NCBI GenBank assembly: GCA_000151295.1
Contig: GG745347.1
Coordinates: forward strand, 160,433 to 224,432
Direction: 5' to 3'
From: Allomyces macrogynus ATCC 38327
Lineage: Eukaryota > Blastocladiomycota > Blastocladiomycetes > Blastocladiales > Blastocladiaceae
DNA length: 64,000 bases
Part shown: one piece after another, positions 41,865-52,485 of the stretch
Layout: each line of letters opens with the position of its first letter
Position numbering within the stretch: the stretch's first letter is position 1
Translations under genes and position numbers: made by a program
The notes under the pieces: generated by a model
Told to the model about the DNA's origin: nothing
The model's database searches: none
Seen by the model: the letters and a program-made list of their open reading frames with translations, nothing else

Positions 41865-44800
41865 ATGACCAATAGCGCGCCTCTGGCCACGCCGACCGGC
41901 GCGGCGGCCACCGCCGACGGCGCGTACCGCGCAACGTCGGGCGAAGTGACCCCGTCGGCCTCGCCACGCCTCGTGCCGCGCTTCTTCCAACACCAGGTGC
42001 CCATGAGCCCGACCGGCAGCGAGGTCGGCAGCGAGCGCCGTCTCCGGCCTCGTCGGCGCCGCGGCGCCGTACAAACCTGGAAAAATTTCGGCAAGCGGCA
42101 AGAGCGCACCAAGCTGGCGCGGTCGGTCGATATCGAGGACGTCGACAGCGGCGCGCTGCGCCGGTACCAGGACAAGCTGCACCCGAATCGCCAGCTGCTC
42201 GTCAAGATTGTGCTGTGCGTCGTGCTCGGGTTCGCCACGTCCGGGATGTATTACTTGATGCATCATTACACGAGTACGAATTATGATCAATGATTTTTCC
42301 GCTTATGCTGGATCAATGGGCGTCATGCGCCTTGGAATTGAATGAACCTGACCATGCCAGCCGGTGGTACTCGACGCAGTTGTCATCAACGATTGGCGCG
42401 TGAAAAAGGCCATGGCGCTCTACGGCACTTCGTTTGTCTCGTTTTGGGGCTTTCTCGTCGGGGTTGCGCTTGTGGCCGGCCTGATCACGGCGTGGATCAG
42501 TATCATAGAGCCGAGGTACGGTTCGCGCGTTTCGGGCTACACTTGCTATGGTAATGCGGCGACCGTCAAAACTGATAAGCAACGACTATTGTTTCTAATA
42601 TCAGTGCTGCCGGATCCGGCATGCCCGAAGTGATCTCGTATTTGAACGGTCTCGAGCGCCCGAGTTACATTTCGTTCCGCACGCTGATAGCCAAGCTCAT
42701 TGGCATGACGCTGATCACGAGCAGCGGCATCTATTCGGGCTACGACGGCCCGCTGATTCACAGTACGTTTTCGCTATTTTCTTGCTCGATCGCCCGAATT
42801 ACCAGTTATGAACTGAATTCCGTTACCGAATTCTCCGTCCAGCGTGCGCCATCCTCGGCATCGTCATCATTCGCAACCTCAAGAAGATTCCGTTCTTTGC
42901 AAAAGCCTACTACGGTGTCCGCAGCGAGCAGTGGACCAAGGAGACGTTGTCGCTGATTCGCATCAAGCGGTCGCAGGAGCTGCAAGTGTTTGCGACGCTC
43001 GGCGCGGCGTGTGGCGTCGCCACGGCGTTCCAAGGTACTCTATCCGCACTCTCCACCTTGCATAGCTCCGTTCGAGAAGCCAACGCCCCACTTCTCTAGC
43101 TCCGCTTGCTGGCGTGGCGTTTGCGCTCGAGGAAGCGGTACGTTCGGGTTGTTATTGTGCAACCACATCAGCGCCATGGCGATCACTCGTGCTTAGTCGT
43201 GCTCATCCGTGCTCATCCGCGTCCTGTCCACTCTAGGTGTCTTTCTATGACCCGTCGCTCATTCTCAAGACGCTGTTTGCCTGCTCGATCTCGCTCTTGG
43301 CGACGAGTCTCTTCTACGGCGGCAAGAAACAAAACGGCAACTCGTACTCGGTGTATCTCGTCAACGCGCACTGCGATCTTGATCTCAACTACGCCGATTA
43401 CCTGACCTGGGTCATCGTTGGGATCCTTGGAGGTTCGTGTCTCTCTTCTCCACCCATTGGAAATCGTGTGCGAGGTCGCCGAGCTGATTGCTTTTTGGGA
43501 TTGTGTCGGTGATAGGTGTTCTCGGCCACCTGTACAACCTGCTCGTCGCCAAGATCAGCCAGCTGCGCGCCAAGCACATTCAAACGTCGATTGTGCGCCG
43601 CATCATCGAGGTGATCTTGGTCGTGGTGATCAGCATGACGGCCACGGCGTTCTTGATCCAGGTTCCCACGCAGAGCGATGTGCGTGTTGCGGCTTCTCTC
43701 GCCCACCACACGACGTACCGCCCAGCTGACCACTACTATTTCGCCAATGCATCCAGAACGCGACGTGCACGCCGTTTGACCGCAGTCTCAAGCATCTAAC
43801 CAAGATCCCCGACAACAACAAGTGCACCTACACGTGCGGCGACCTCGGCCTGGCCACGACCGCGACGACCACCTCGTCCAAGCTGCGCAAGCGCGCCGCC
43901 GCCGAGTCGGACGACGACAGTCCATTGAACGAGTGCATCAAGTGGTTTGACGAGCACGTCTGCGTCGACGCGCGCATCCGCAACATGGTGGTCGAGGTGC
44001 GTTCACGTCTGGCGCTCGACGTGAGCAAGGCAATAGTCCTGACGCTTTCTTTCCCAAACGCCAGGACATTACGACCAAGTACGCCGACGCGCCGAGCTAC
44101 TGCGCAGGCAAGTCCAAGTCCTACAAGTACTCGTTCCTCGTGGAAACGACCGCGGCCGTGCACGATCTCGTCGCATCGTCGATCAGCGAGTACAAGTCGG
44201 CGCTCTACCCAAAAGGCCTCTTCTTTGACGGCGCCTTCAACAAGACGTTCATCGAAAAGGACGACTATGACGCCGACGACCTGGCGCTGCACAAGCGCGC
44301 CGCGGCCAAGCCGCTGACCGAGCCGAAGTGCTACCATCAAATGGCGTCGCTATTCATGAACCAGCCAGAAAACATTTTGAACAATCTGTTCACGCGCGGT
44401 TACTACTACCTCTTCGAGTGGCGCACGCTGCTCATTTTCGGGTCGGCATACTTGGTGCTCTCGCTCGCGACGCACAACATCTCGGCCCCGACCGATTTGG
44501 TCATTCCGGGGTTGATTGTAGGCGCGGCGTTTGGCCGGCTCTACGCTCTGGGTACGCTGCCGATGCAGTTCAAAGGACGGCTTGAACGATTTGAGTGCTG
44601 ATGTTCCTTTGTCTCGTCCTAGGCGTCAACATCTTGCGCATCAAGTGGGGCCTCTCGCTCATGGACCCAGGTGCCATGGCGCTGATCGGCACGGCCGCGT
44701 TCTGGTCCGGCACGTCGCGTCTCATCGTGACCATTATCGTCATCGCGCTCCAGTCGACCAACGAGCAGGTGCATTCCGCGGTTCTGCATACCGTCCCGCG

Positions 44801-45766
44801 ACACCATCCACTCATTCCCTGACCCGCGCATAGACTTACCTGAACGGCGTGACCATGGTCGTGATCATCGCCGCGGCCGTCGGCAACGCCCTCGGCGAAT
44901 CGCAGTACCATCTCGAGATCGAAGGCATGGAAATGGCGTTCCTGCCCCACACGGCGCCGCACGAGCTCGCCAAGCTGACCGTCGCCGACCGCATCCTCGA
45001 GGACGAAGGCAGTCTCGGTCCCGAAAACCTCGCATCGATCCCGCTTGAGCCCGAATTCACCGTGCAGGAAGCGCTCTACCTGCTCAAATCCAACCAATTC
45101 TCCGGATTCCCCGTCCTGCACGCGACCAAGCAGACCCTGCACGGCTCTTTGCTGCGCGACCAGTTGCTCGACTTAATCAACCAGGCCGTCGAACGGGTGA
45201 CTGGGAAACCCGTGGCCGCTTACTCAACAATCGACCGCAAACAGCGGCAGGGACTGTTACGGCGCGTGTTTGGCGGGCGCAAGACGCCCGCGAACGCGCT
45301 GAGCACGCTGGTCGATCGCCAGGCGCGGCTCGACCAGTCGGCGAACGAGCTCGACCATTTGATGGGCGCGCTCGTGCCGGAAGTCCTGCAGCAGAGGCTC
45401 GACGAGGCCGTGAAGGAAGTCATGAACCGGTCGCCGAGGATCGTGTATCCGGACACGTCCGCGTCCAAGGCGTATATGTTGTTTCGTGGACTCGGCGTGC
45501 GGCATTTGTTGGTCGTGGATCACGATAACGTGGCGGTCGGGATGTTGACGCGGTCGGATTTCCATGCGATGGTCGAGGAGGCGCACCACGGTGGGCACGG
45601 CCATGGGCATGGGCATGGCGGTGGGCACGATGCGCATGGGAATGCCGAGGCCGGGCATGCGCCAACGGATGATGACGTGCATACAGTGCCGCGCAGTACG
45701 CCCGCGCAGCTGCCGGCATCGCAGACGCCGCTGACCTCGTCCGAGTCGACAGTCTTGACGCCGTGA
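41865..45766 (+). CDS. CLC-family chloride channel/transporter, ClC-6/7-like, copy 2
   Basis: Eleven exons: 41865-42273, 42380-42515, 42605-42762, 42843-43034, 43100-43137, 43237-43432, 43516-43679, 43757-43996, 44065-44551, 44623-44768, 44834-45766; 1032 residues. Nine introns sit at the same positions as in copy 1; the one at 43997-44064, inside the luminal-loop coding part, is extra. Key motifs repeat: GSGMPEVISYLNG, SGYDGPLIH (Asp229 for the gating Glu), GVAFALEEA, LVIPGLIVGAAFGRLYALG, and two CBS domains. The loop again carries two basic sites (LRKRAAAE and LHKRAAAK) and Cys-bounded segments. The C-terminal tail is His/Gly-rich (GGHGHGHGHGGGHDAHG). The membrane core and CBS parts are more alike than the N-terminus and loop, as expected for duplicates under constraint. 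Confidence 0.9.
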
Positions 45767-46503
45767 CAAAGTCGAGTCGGGTCGCGCGCAGCGCGGTTTG
45801 CAGTCTTTGCGTTGCAGTTGTTTGCTTCATTTTTTTTGTTGATGTTGTTGGTCGTTTTGGTCGGCGTGTATCCCGGCCGTCCCCTTCATTCGTGTGCAGT
45901 AGCCATCCGTCATCGTCATTGCAACAAGCATCTCGCTTTTCGATGGTGCGGGCCTGCGAGGGGGGCAGTTTATCAGTCCTCGTCAGGATCAAGGCGACGC
46001 GGCAGACGCCGTTTCCAGCTTGAACTGAAAAGATGACACGTCTGGTTTCCATGGGTGGTGAAGATTGTGACGTGGACAGGGACGGCGAAAAAGCAGGAAT
46101 GGAATGAACGCGTGCAAGTTTGCTGACGAGAAGGCCTCAAGCTGGCTGGACGGTGAAGGGGACAAGACAGATCGATGGTCATGCAATGCATTTTTTTACA
46201 GACAGACGGAAGAACACACCCAAGGAGAAAACAGCGGGATAAGCGAGGGATAGGTGGGGTTGTGGGCAAGCAGAATGTGCGCAAATGAGGGCAAAGCAAG
46301 CAAGTGGGGGTGCCCGGGTGCGATGGTGATCAGATGCTGAAGAGAATGCGGCGGCGCAACTTGAAGACGCCGGAATGGAGGGAGATATACACAGAGAAGA
46401 GCGCGGAGGAGGGTGGAAAATATGACACGATCGCTCGCTCCAGCGACAAAGAAGGCAGGATGAGCAGGATGAACAGGAAAAGAAGTGAAGGGACGACGGG
46501 GCT
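45767..46503. other. Convergent 3' spacer
   Basis: No gene seen between CLC copy 2 and the kinesin gene; noticeably A-rich on the plus strand near 46190-46460. Confidence 0.5.
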
Positions 46504-49397
46504 CTAGACATGCACCGACGTCCTTGATCCGGGCGGCGTCAGCGCAATGGCCGCAACGCTCGACCTCGACCCGGTCGAGTTACCCGTCGTCCTTGACGTG
46601 CGCGAATGGTTCGACGCGATCGATGCGCGCCGACCCGTCACCGCCGCTGCCGCCGCTGCCGCTGCCGCCGCCGTCGCCGCGGGTGTCGTGGGCGTGACCC
46701 CGTTATTCCCACCAAACCACTCCATGCGCCCCCACGCGACGAGCTGCGACATGAGCGACCCAGTCGCCTCGAGAATCTGGACGGCGTTCCCACCCGAAGA
46801 CTCGACGTGGAAAATAAAGTCGTGCACCATGGCCGTGAGCACCTTATTGCGGTCAACCAAGTCGACGAGCCGGCGCTTGACGGACACGAGCTCGCCGTAC
46901 AGCGCCGACGTCAGGTGCCGCTCCTCCTGGTGCGCGCGCTTGGTCTCGTCCACCATGGCGCGCTCCAACTCGGCCGCACGCGCCTCGAGCTCGCGCACGC
47001 GGTCCTGGCTCGCGGCCAACTCGGCCTGCAACCGCGCCTGTTCGGCCTCGAGCCGTGCCTGTTCCGCGGCATGGTGCCGGCGCGCGCGGTCGGTCGCGCG
47101 CACCTTGACTTTTGTCGCGGCCAATTCGTCCGCGACAAACTGCGCCGCCTGCTGGTGCGCGTCCATGGTCTCGCGCAAGTCGAGGTTCCTTGCCTCGAGT
47201 TCGCGGCGCGCGTCCTCGAGCGCCTGCACTTCGGCGCGGTGCGACTCGCGCTCGCGATCGAGCGTGTCCTGCACAGCGGCGAGTTCGGCCTGGTCAATTG
47301 CCGACTGCCGGTCGCGATCGGCGTCGCGGTCCTGCAGGGCCTTGATTTCCTCGGCGAGCGTCTGCGTCACGAACCGGCCCGCCTCGAGATGGCTGCGGTC
47401 GAGCGCCTCGACCGCGGCGAGTTCCTCGCGGAGCCGGGTAATCTCAGCGCGCGCGGCATTGTACTCGGCGAGCGTGATTTCCGCGGCGACCGTATCCTTG
47501 CGCGCACGTTCCGACGCGAGTTGCCGCTCGAGGTCGGCGACCAAATCGGCTAATTCGGCCACCGAGTTTTCGAGTTCAGCGACGCGCATGCGCGCGACGG
47601 CCAATTCGCGGTGCTTGCCCTCGAGCTGTTCGTTCAAGTGGCGTTCGCGCAGCTTGAGTTCCTCGAGACTGTCGTCGGTAAGCAGCGACGACGCGTTCGA
47701 TCCGCGGCGGCGCGCCTGCAGGACTTCGCGCTCGAGCGCGGCAATGTATTCCTTGAACGTGACGTTCTGCGCCTCGGACTGCTCGAGCAGCCGCTTGAGT
47801 TCGGCGGCGGAAAGCTCGGCATTGACGGTCGCCTTGTTCTGGATCGATTTCGCGCGCGTCGCGAACCGCAGCGTCGAGAGCGTCTCGGCCTCGTTGAACG
47901 AGGACGGCGACGCATTGATAATCAACGTCGTGCGCGAATTCCCGCCGAGCGACTCTTGCAAAATCCGCGTCAATTTCGAGTCGCGGTATGGGATATGCTT
48001 GCGGCGGCCGTCAGTCAGGGCATTGATCACGTTGCCCAGCGTCGTGAGCGACAAGTTAATTTGCTTGCCCTCCTCAAACGTCTGGCCCGTAGCCCCCGTC
48101 TTGCCCACTTTTTCGGACCCGGCCAAGTCGACGAGCGACAGCTGGCCGGTCAAGGTCGTGCCAGTGGCCAGGTCCTGCTGGTGCACTTTCAGGATCACGA
48201 TACTGTGCGACCGCGACGAGACGGCGTTCATGAGCGTGCTGGCCACGGCGCGGCGCGAAGAGCCGCGGTGCAGGACTTCGAGGATTTCCGCGGCCGAGGA
48301 CACGTCCACTTCGAGCAGGTTCTCGACGTGCACGGGGGACCCGTCGCCGCCACCGCGCAGCCGCAGGTGGCCGGATTCGGCTAGATAGTTCGGATGGGTG
48401 GCGTGAGTCAGCAGGGTCCGAGCAGAAAACAAAGTGGAGCGTGAATGCGTACGGTTCAGCAAGTCGCGAATCTTTTCGTTGTAGAGCTCCATGACCGAGA
48501 CTTGCACCGTGTGTCGCACCGTATCGGGCGTCTGCTGAATGCACTGGAACAGGTGCTCGGCAATGCGCGGGATCATGCCCTTGTGCACGTCGTCGTTGAG
48601 GCTCAGGCCCTATGGCGTGTGTCGCCGGATCAGTCCATGGTTCGTTCGCATCGACGCGCACAAGGAAGCGCGAAGAAACGCACCATCATTGTGTACGTCT
48701 TGCCCGACCCGGTCTGGCCGTACGCGAACACAGTGCCGTTGTACCCATTGAGAACATCTAATCAAACACAAACGCGACCAAGCGCGTCCGCGGGCGGCGT
48801 CAGTCAATTCTCCCTCCCCCCCTGCCACGTCGCCACGTCCCGACATCGAATTTCACGTCTAGACGTACCATTGACCGTCTCCTTGACGGCGTACTCGTAG
48901 AGCGTCGCCTGCGTCTCTTTCTCGGTAAACACGCGGTCAAACGAAAACTCGACGGGCTTGCCGCGCGCCGCCTGCGACTAAGTCGAAAAATTCAAACTTC
49001 ATGGTCAGTCGCACCACGTCACCGCCGTGCGCCGCAAAACGCGAACCCCCTGCGGCCCATTCCGTACCTGCACTTCGACGCGTTTCCCAGCACCGTCGAC
49101 AGTCACAATCGGCACGCCGCCCTCGGCGCGCTCGCGCGCATTCTGTGGGCGGAACCGCACGACCACCTTGATGTTCTCGCCCGGACTCGAAATACTGCCG
49201 GTGGTCGACATGCTCGACATGCTGCTGCGTGGGCGCGCGGGCGGCGCGGGAGCGAGAAACACGGGCGAAGTCGTGCGCGACGGGCTGGGTGTGGTGTTCG
49301 GCGACAGGTGGAACCCGTGCGACGGGAACGTGAAGATGGCCGTGGGCGCCGACGAGTCGGCAGTCGTCCAGGTGGCCGTGGGCGAGTGCGCCATCAT
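46504..49397 (-). CDS. Kinesin motor protein, kinesin-1-like
   Basis: Exons 46504-48380, 48453-48609, 48684-48757, 48869-48977, 49047-49397; 855 residues. Plus-end microtubule motor by family. A Ser/Thr/Pro-rich lead of about 75 residues precedes [12 protein letters not shown], then [16 protein letters not shown], the P-loop [12 protein letters not shown] (about 166-177), [24 protein letters not shown], switch [11 protein letters not shown], switch [12 protein letters not shown] and [21 protein letters not shown] long coiled coil follows. The tail has an Ala run and Ser/Arg-rich end; I see no IAK-type autoinhibitory motif of animal and fungal kinesin heavy chains. The exon 1-2 junction (GTTCGC donor) is the least certain. 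Other kinesin families with an N-terminal motor remain possible. Confidence 0.88.
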
Positions 49398-50906
49398 GGT
49401 GCGGTGCGCGATGGGTGGATGGGTGGGCGCGTTGGTGGAGGGGGATTTGGTGGGGGGTGGAGGGTGGAGAGGGTGGAGGGAGAGAACGGTCGCCGGACAG
49501 CGACTTGGTCGAGACCAAGTTGTGGCACGGCTGACGTGGCGAACACGGGCTCGACGGGTGACAGGGGCGCGGACGCGACGCGCGCTTCGGCTCGGCTGTC
49601 GCGAGCAAATTCGGGGCGGCCGGCGGTCAGCGGCGATGCGCTGGTGCTGCTGTTGTTCTTGGCCGGGGTCCGCGTGAAGATGGCGGATCAGGATCAGGCC
49701 GTGCACGTCCCGCAAGCCGAGCGGATCAGGCGGTGCGGTGCGGTGCGGTGCGCAGCGAGCGCAATCGCAGAGCGGGCGCGAGCGTGCGCGCCGGCGAGGA
49801 TCAGGCGGGCGAGCAGCGACGACGAGGTCGACAAGTCGACAGCTCGGTCAGCAATGCGTGCGGACGGGTTGGGCGGCTGCTGTCAAACTGGGCCGACAGG
49901 AATCGCAGCAGCGAGGTCGTGGAAGGCGTGGAAGAAGTTGTTGGGGACCGGATTGGCGGGGAGAGAGGACCGGTGCTCGATAACTTGCAGGCCCTTGAAG
50001 TGAAAACGATCGGGCCGGTGCTCGGCTTGGCGCGCGGTGGAGACGCGCTCTTCGTCGGCAGATGCTCGGGCTCGTCGTTTCGTGGATGGTTGGCCGCTGC
50101 CGGGGCGCGGCGTGCTCGCGACGATGACGGTGGATGGCGCGTGCGGGCGGGGTTGGCCGTCCGCGCTGGATGGAGAAAGGGACGAAGGACTGACGCGACG
50201 GAACCGCTGTCCGTGGCCAACCTTCTGCTGCACCGACTTGGTTGGCCGTTCCGCACCATGTTTCGTGTTTGCTCCGTGTTTGCTCAGCCAACCGCCAGAA
50301 CCTTAGCAACGCCCAACGCGAGCTGCCCTTGCCGCTTGCTCGCCATGGCCCCCGCCTGATTTGCGGTCGGTCTGGCCAGGGAACAAGGATGACGGCGACG
50401 GCGACGAGCGCGCGTGCTCCTGTTTCCTCGCGCTCGACGGTGGGCAGCGTGGCGATGGATGAGGACGTTCGCTGCCAACCTGGCGCGATGCGTCAGAAGG
50501 AAGACGGCGCAACGACAGACCAAGATCATGGAAAATGGAATGAAATACATTTGCCAGGAACAGACAGACAGCGCGCGCACGCAAGCATGCCCGTCGCGCT
50601 CGGTTCGACCAAAAAATACCCAAGACCAAAACTGGAGAACAGAAAACAATCAGGAGGAAACGACGCGGCCAGGTCGAGACCGGACCGCCAGGGCCGCTCG
50701 CCCACGAGAGAGAACAGAAACGCGGGGGCGAGCGCGACTAGGACGACCCCGAGTCTAAACGCGAATACAAAAGGGGAAGACGGCCCAGACCATGCAGCCC
50801 CATGTCCAACTCACTCATGAGCGGGCCCGACCGAGCCGACGCGCGTCAAACTTGAGATGCACACGCGGAGTTTGCAGGCCGGGCGCGCGGGACACTTGAA
50901 GCGCAC
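49398..50906. other. 1.5-kb intergenic region
   Basis: No supported gene; GC-rich ORFs here are short, mutually overlapping and without domains. 5' flank of kinesin and 3' flank of the secreted repeat protein. Confidence 0.5.
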
Positions 50907-52485
50907 TTAGTAGAACGACTCGCCCGTCGAGTAGTCAGCCATGTTCTTGCCAGCGGCCGGCGTCGCGGCCGACGTCGGCGTGATCGTGACCGACGCCGAC
51001 GACGAGACGGTCGACGCGACAACAGCCGTCGACGACGTGGTCGTGGCCTTGGCGGTGGTCGTGGCCGCAGCACTCGTGGTCGTGGCCGTGGCCGTCGCGG
51101 GCTTGGTGTCGACCGGCGCAGTCGTCTTGGCGGGCTCCTCGTCCTCGCAGTCGTCCTCGGCGGGCTCCTCGTCCTCGCACTCCTCGTCGTCCTCCTCCTC
51201 TTCGCAATCGTCTTCGGCCGGCTCCTCATCGTCGCACTCCTCCTCATCCTCCTCCTCCTCGCACTCCTCGTCGTCGCCCTTGGCCGGCTCCTCGTCTTCA
51301 CACTCAATCTCCTCCTCGTACTCCTCGCAGTCGTCCTCGACCGGCTTGGTCGCAGTAGGGATCTCGGCCGCGGGCACCGTCGTCGACGGCGTGACCGGCA
51401 CCGTCGAAGCGGGAATTTCAGGCACAATCACCGTCGACGTGGGCGTGACGGGCACAACCGGCACGGTCTGCTGCGGCGTCTGCGGCACGGTCACCGTCGA
51501 CGTGGGCACAACCGGCACGGTCTGCTGCGGCGTCTGCGGCACGGTCACAGTCGACGTGGGCACGACCGGCACCGTCTGCTGGGGCACCGTCTGGGTGGGC
51601 ACGATCGGCACAACGACCGTCGACGTCGGGACGACGGGCACGACGGGCACAGTCGTCTGCGGGGTGGTCGGGACGACGGGCACGGTGGTCTCGTCGCACT
51701 CCTCCTCCTCCTCTTCCTCGTCCTCGCACTCCTCGGGCTCGTCCTTCTTGGGCTCCTCGTCGTCGCACTCCTCCTCTTCCTCCTCCTCGTCGCACTCCTC
51801 GTCGGGCGTGTTGTGCGCGGGGGACTCGGGCGTGTCGCAGACGGTCTCCTCGACGACAATCAGCTCGTACTCAGTGCAGTCGTCACCGGCCGGGATCGTG
51901 GCCGCGGGGATCTCGGCAGCGGGCACGGTCGTCTTGGTCACGACCGACGTGGCAATCGTCACGCACGGGACGGTGCCCGTAGCAATGGGCGTCGTCGAGG
52001 CCGTGGCCGTGGCCGTGGGCTTGGTCGAGGCCGGGATTTCCGTGACCGACGGCTGCGCCGTGGTCGTGGCCTTGCCGGTCGCGACGGGGGTCGACGCCGT
52101 GGCAATGACGGTCGGGGTGGCGGTCACGGCCTTGGTCGTCGTGGCCGGGGCTAATTAATTAGCGGGGGAAGAGTGGGGGTAAGCATCGGATTCGGTGCAA
52201 GTTCGGTGTGACGAAAAGTCATTGGAGAGAGGGTTGGCTAAGCCACACGGGCGTGACGTTAGCGCGCAGCACATCCCAACCAAAGCTAAGGGGTGTTGCG
52301 CGTTTCGTCGGCGTGTGGCCCTGGCCATCCACTCTCCGTCCATCCCATCTCATCCACCCGCTCAACGAAGAGAATAATAATGAAAAAAAAAACGTACGGA
52401 TGTAAGCCTCATGCGCGTTCGTCGAACCGGCAAGGACCGAGACGACCGAGAGAACGGTCAGGGCGAGCACCGACTTGTTGACCAT
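50907..52485 (-). CDS. Secreted Thr/Val/Pro-rich protein with Cys/Glu-rich acidic clusters
   Basis: Exons 50907-52150 and 52398-52485 with a 247-nt intron; 443 residues. Signal peptide MVNKSVLALTVLSVVSVLAG-STNA. The mature protein alternates mucin-like Ala/Thr/Val/Pro segments (repeats such as TVPVVPTSTVTVPQTPQQ at about 51460-51620) with two acidic Cys-containing clusters made of ECDEEEEEE and CEDEEPAEDD-like units. The pairing of single Cys with runs of Glu/Asp suggests cation binding or disulfide cross-linking in the wall; this is inference. The C-terminus (AAGKNMADYSTGESFY) resembles that of the CAP protein at 59346. No GPI-type hydrophobic end. Codon choice is strongly GC3. I do not recognise a family. 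Confidence 0.72.
51460..51620. repeat. Tandem coding repeat in the secreted protein gene
   Basis: About 60-bp units encoding TVPVVPTSTVTVPQTPQQ repeat two to three times nearly identically at nucleotide level, followed by diverged units on both sides. Confidence 0.75.

Noticed and set aside
46547..48388. 613-codon plus-strand ORF opposite the kinesin gene
   Set aside because: Ser/Arg-rich antisense shadow of the coiled-coil region; the minus strand has unmistakable motor motifs.
50941..52158. 405-codon plus-strand Ser/Val/Gly-rich ORF
   Set aside because: It is the exact antisense of the Glu/Asp/Thr repeats; only the minus strand has a signal-peptide exon with a phase-matched intron.
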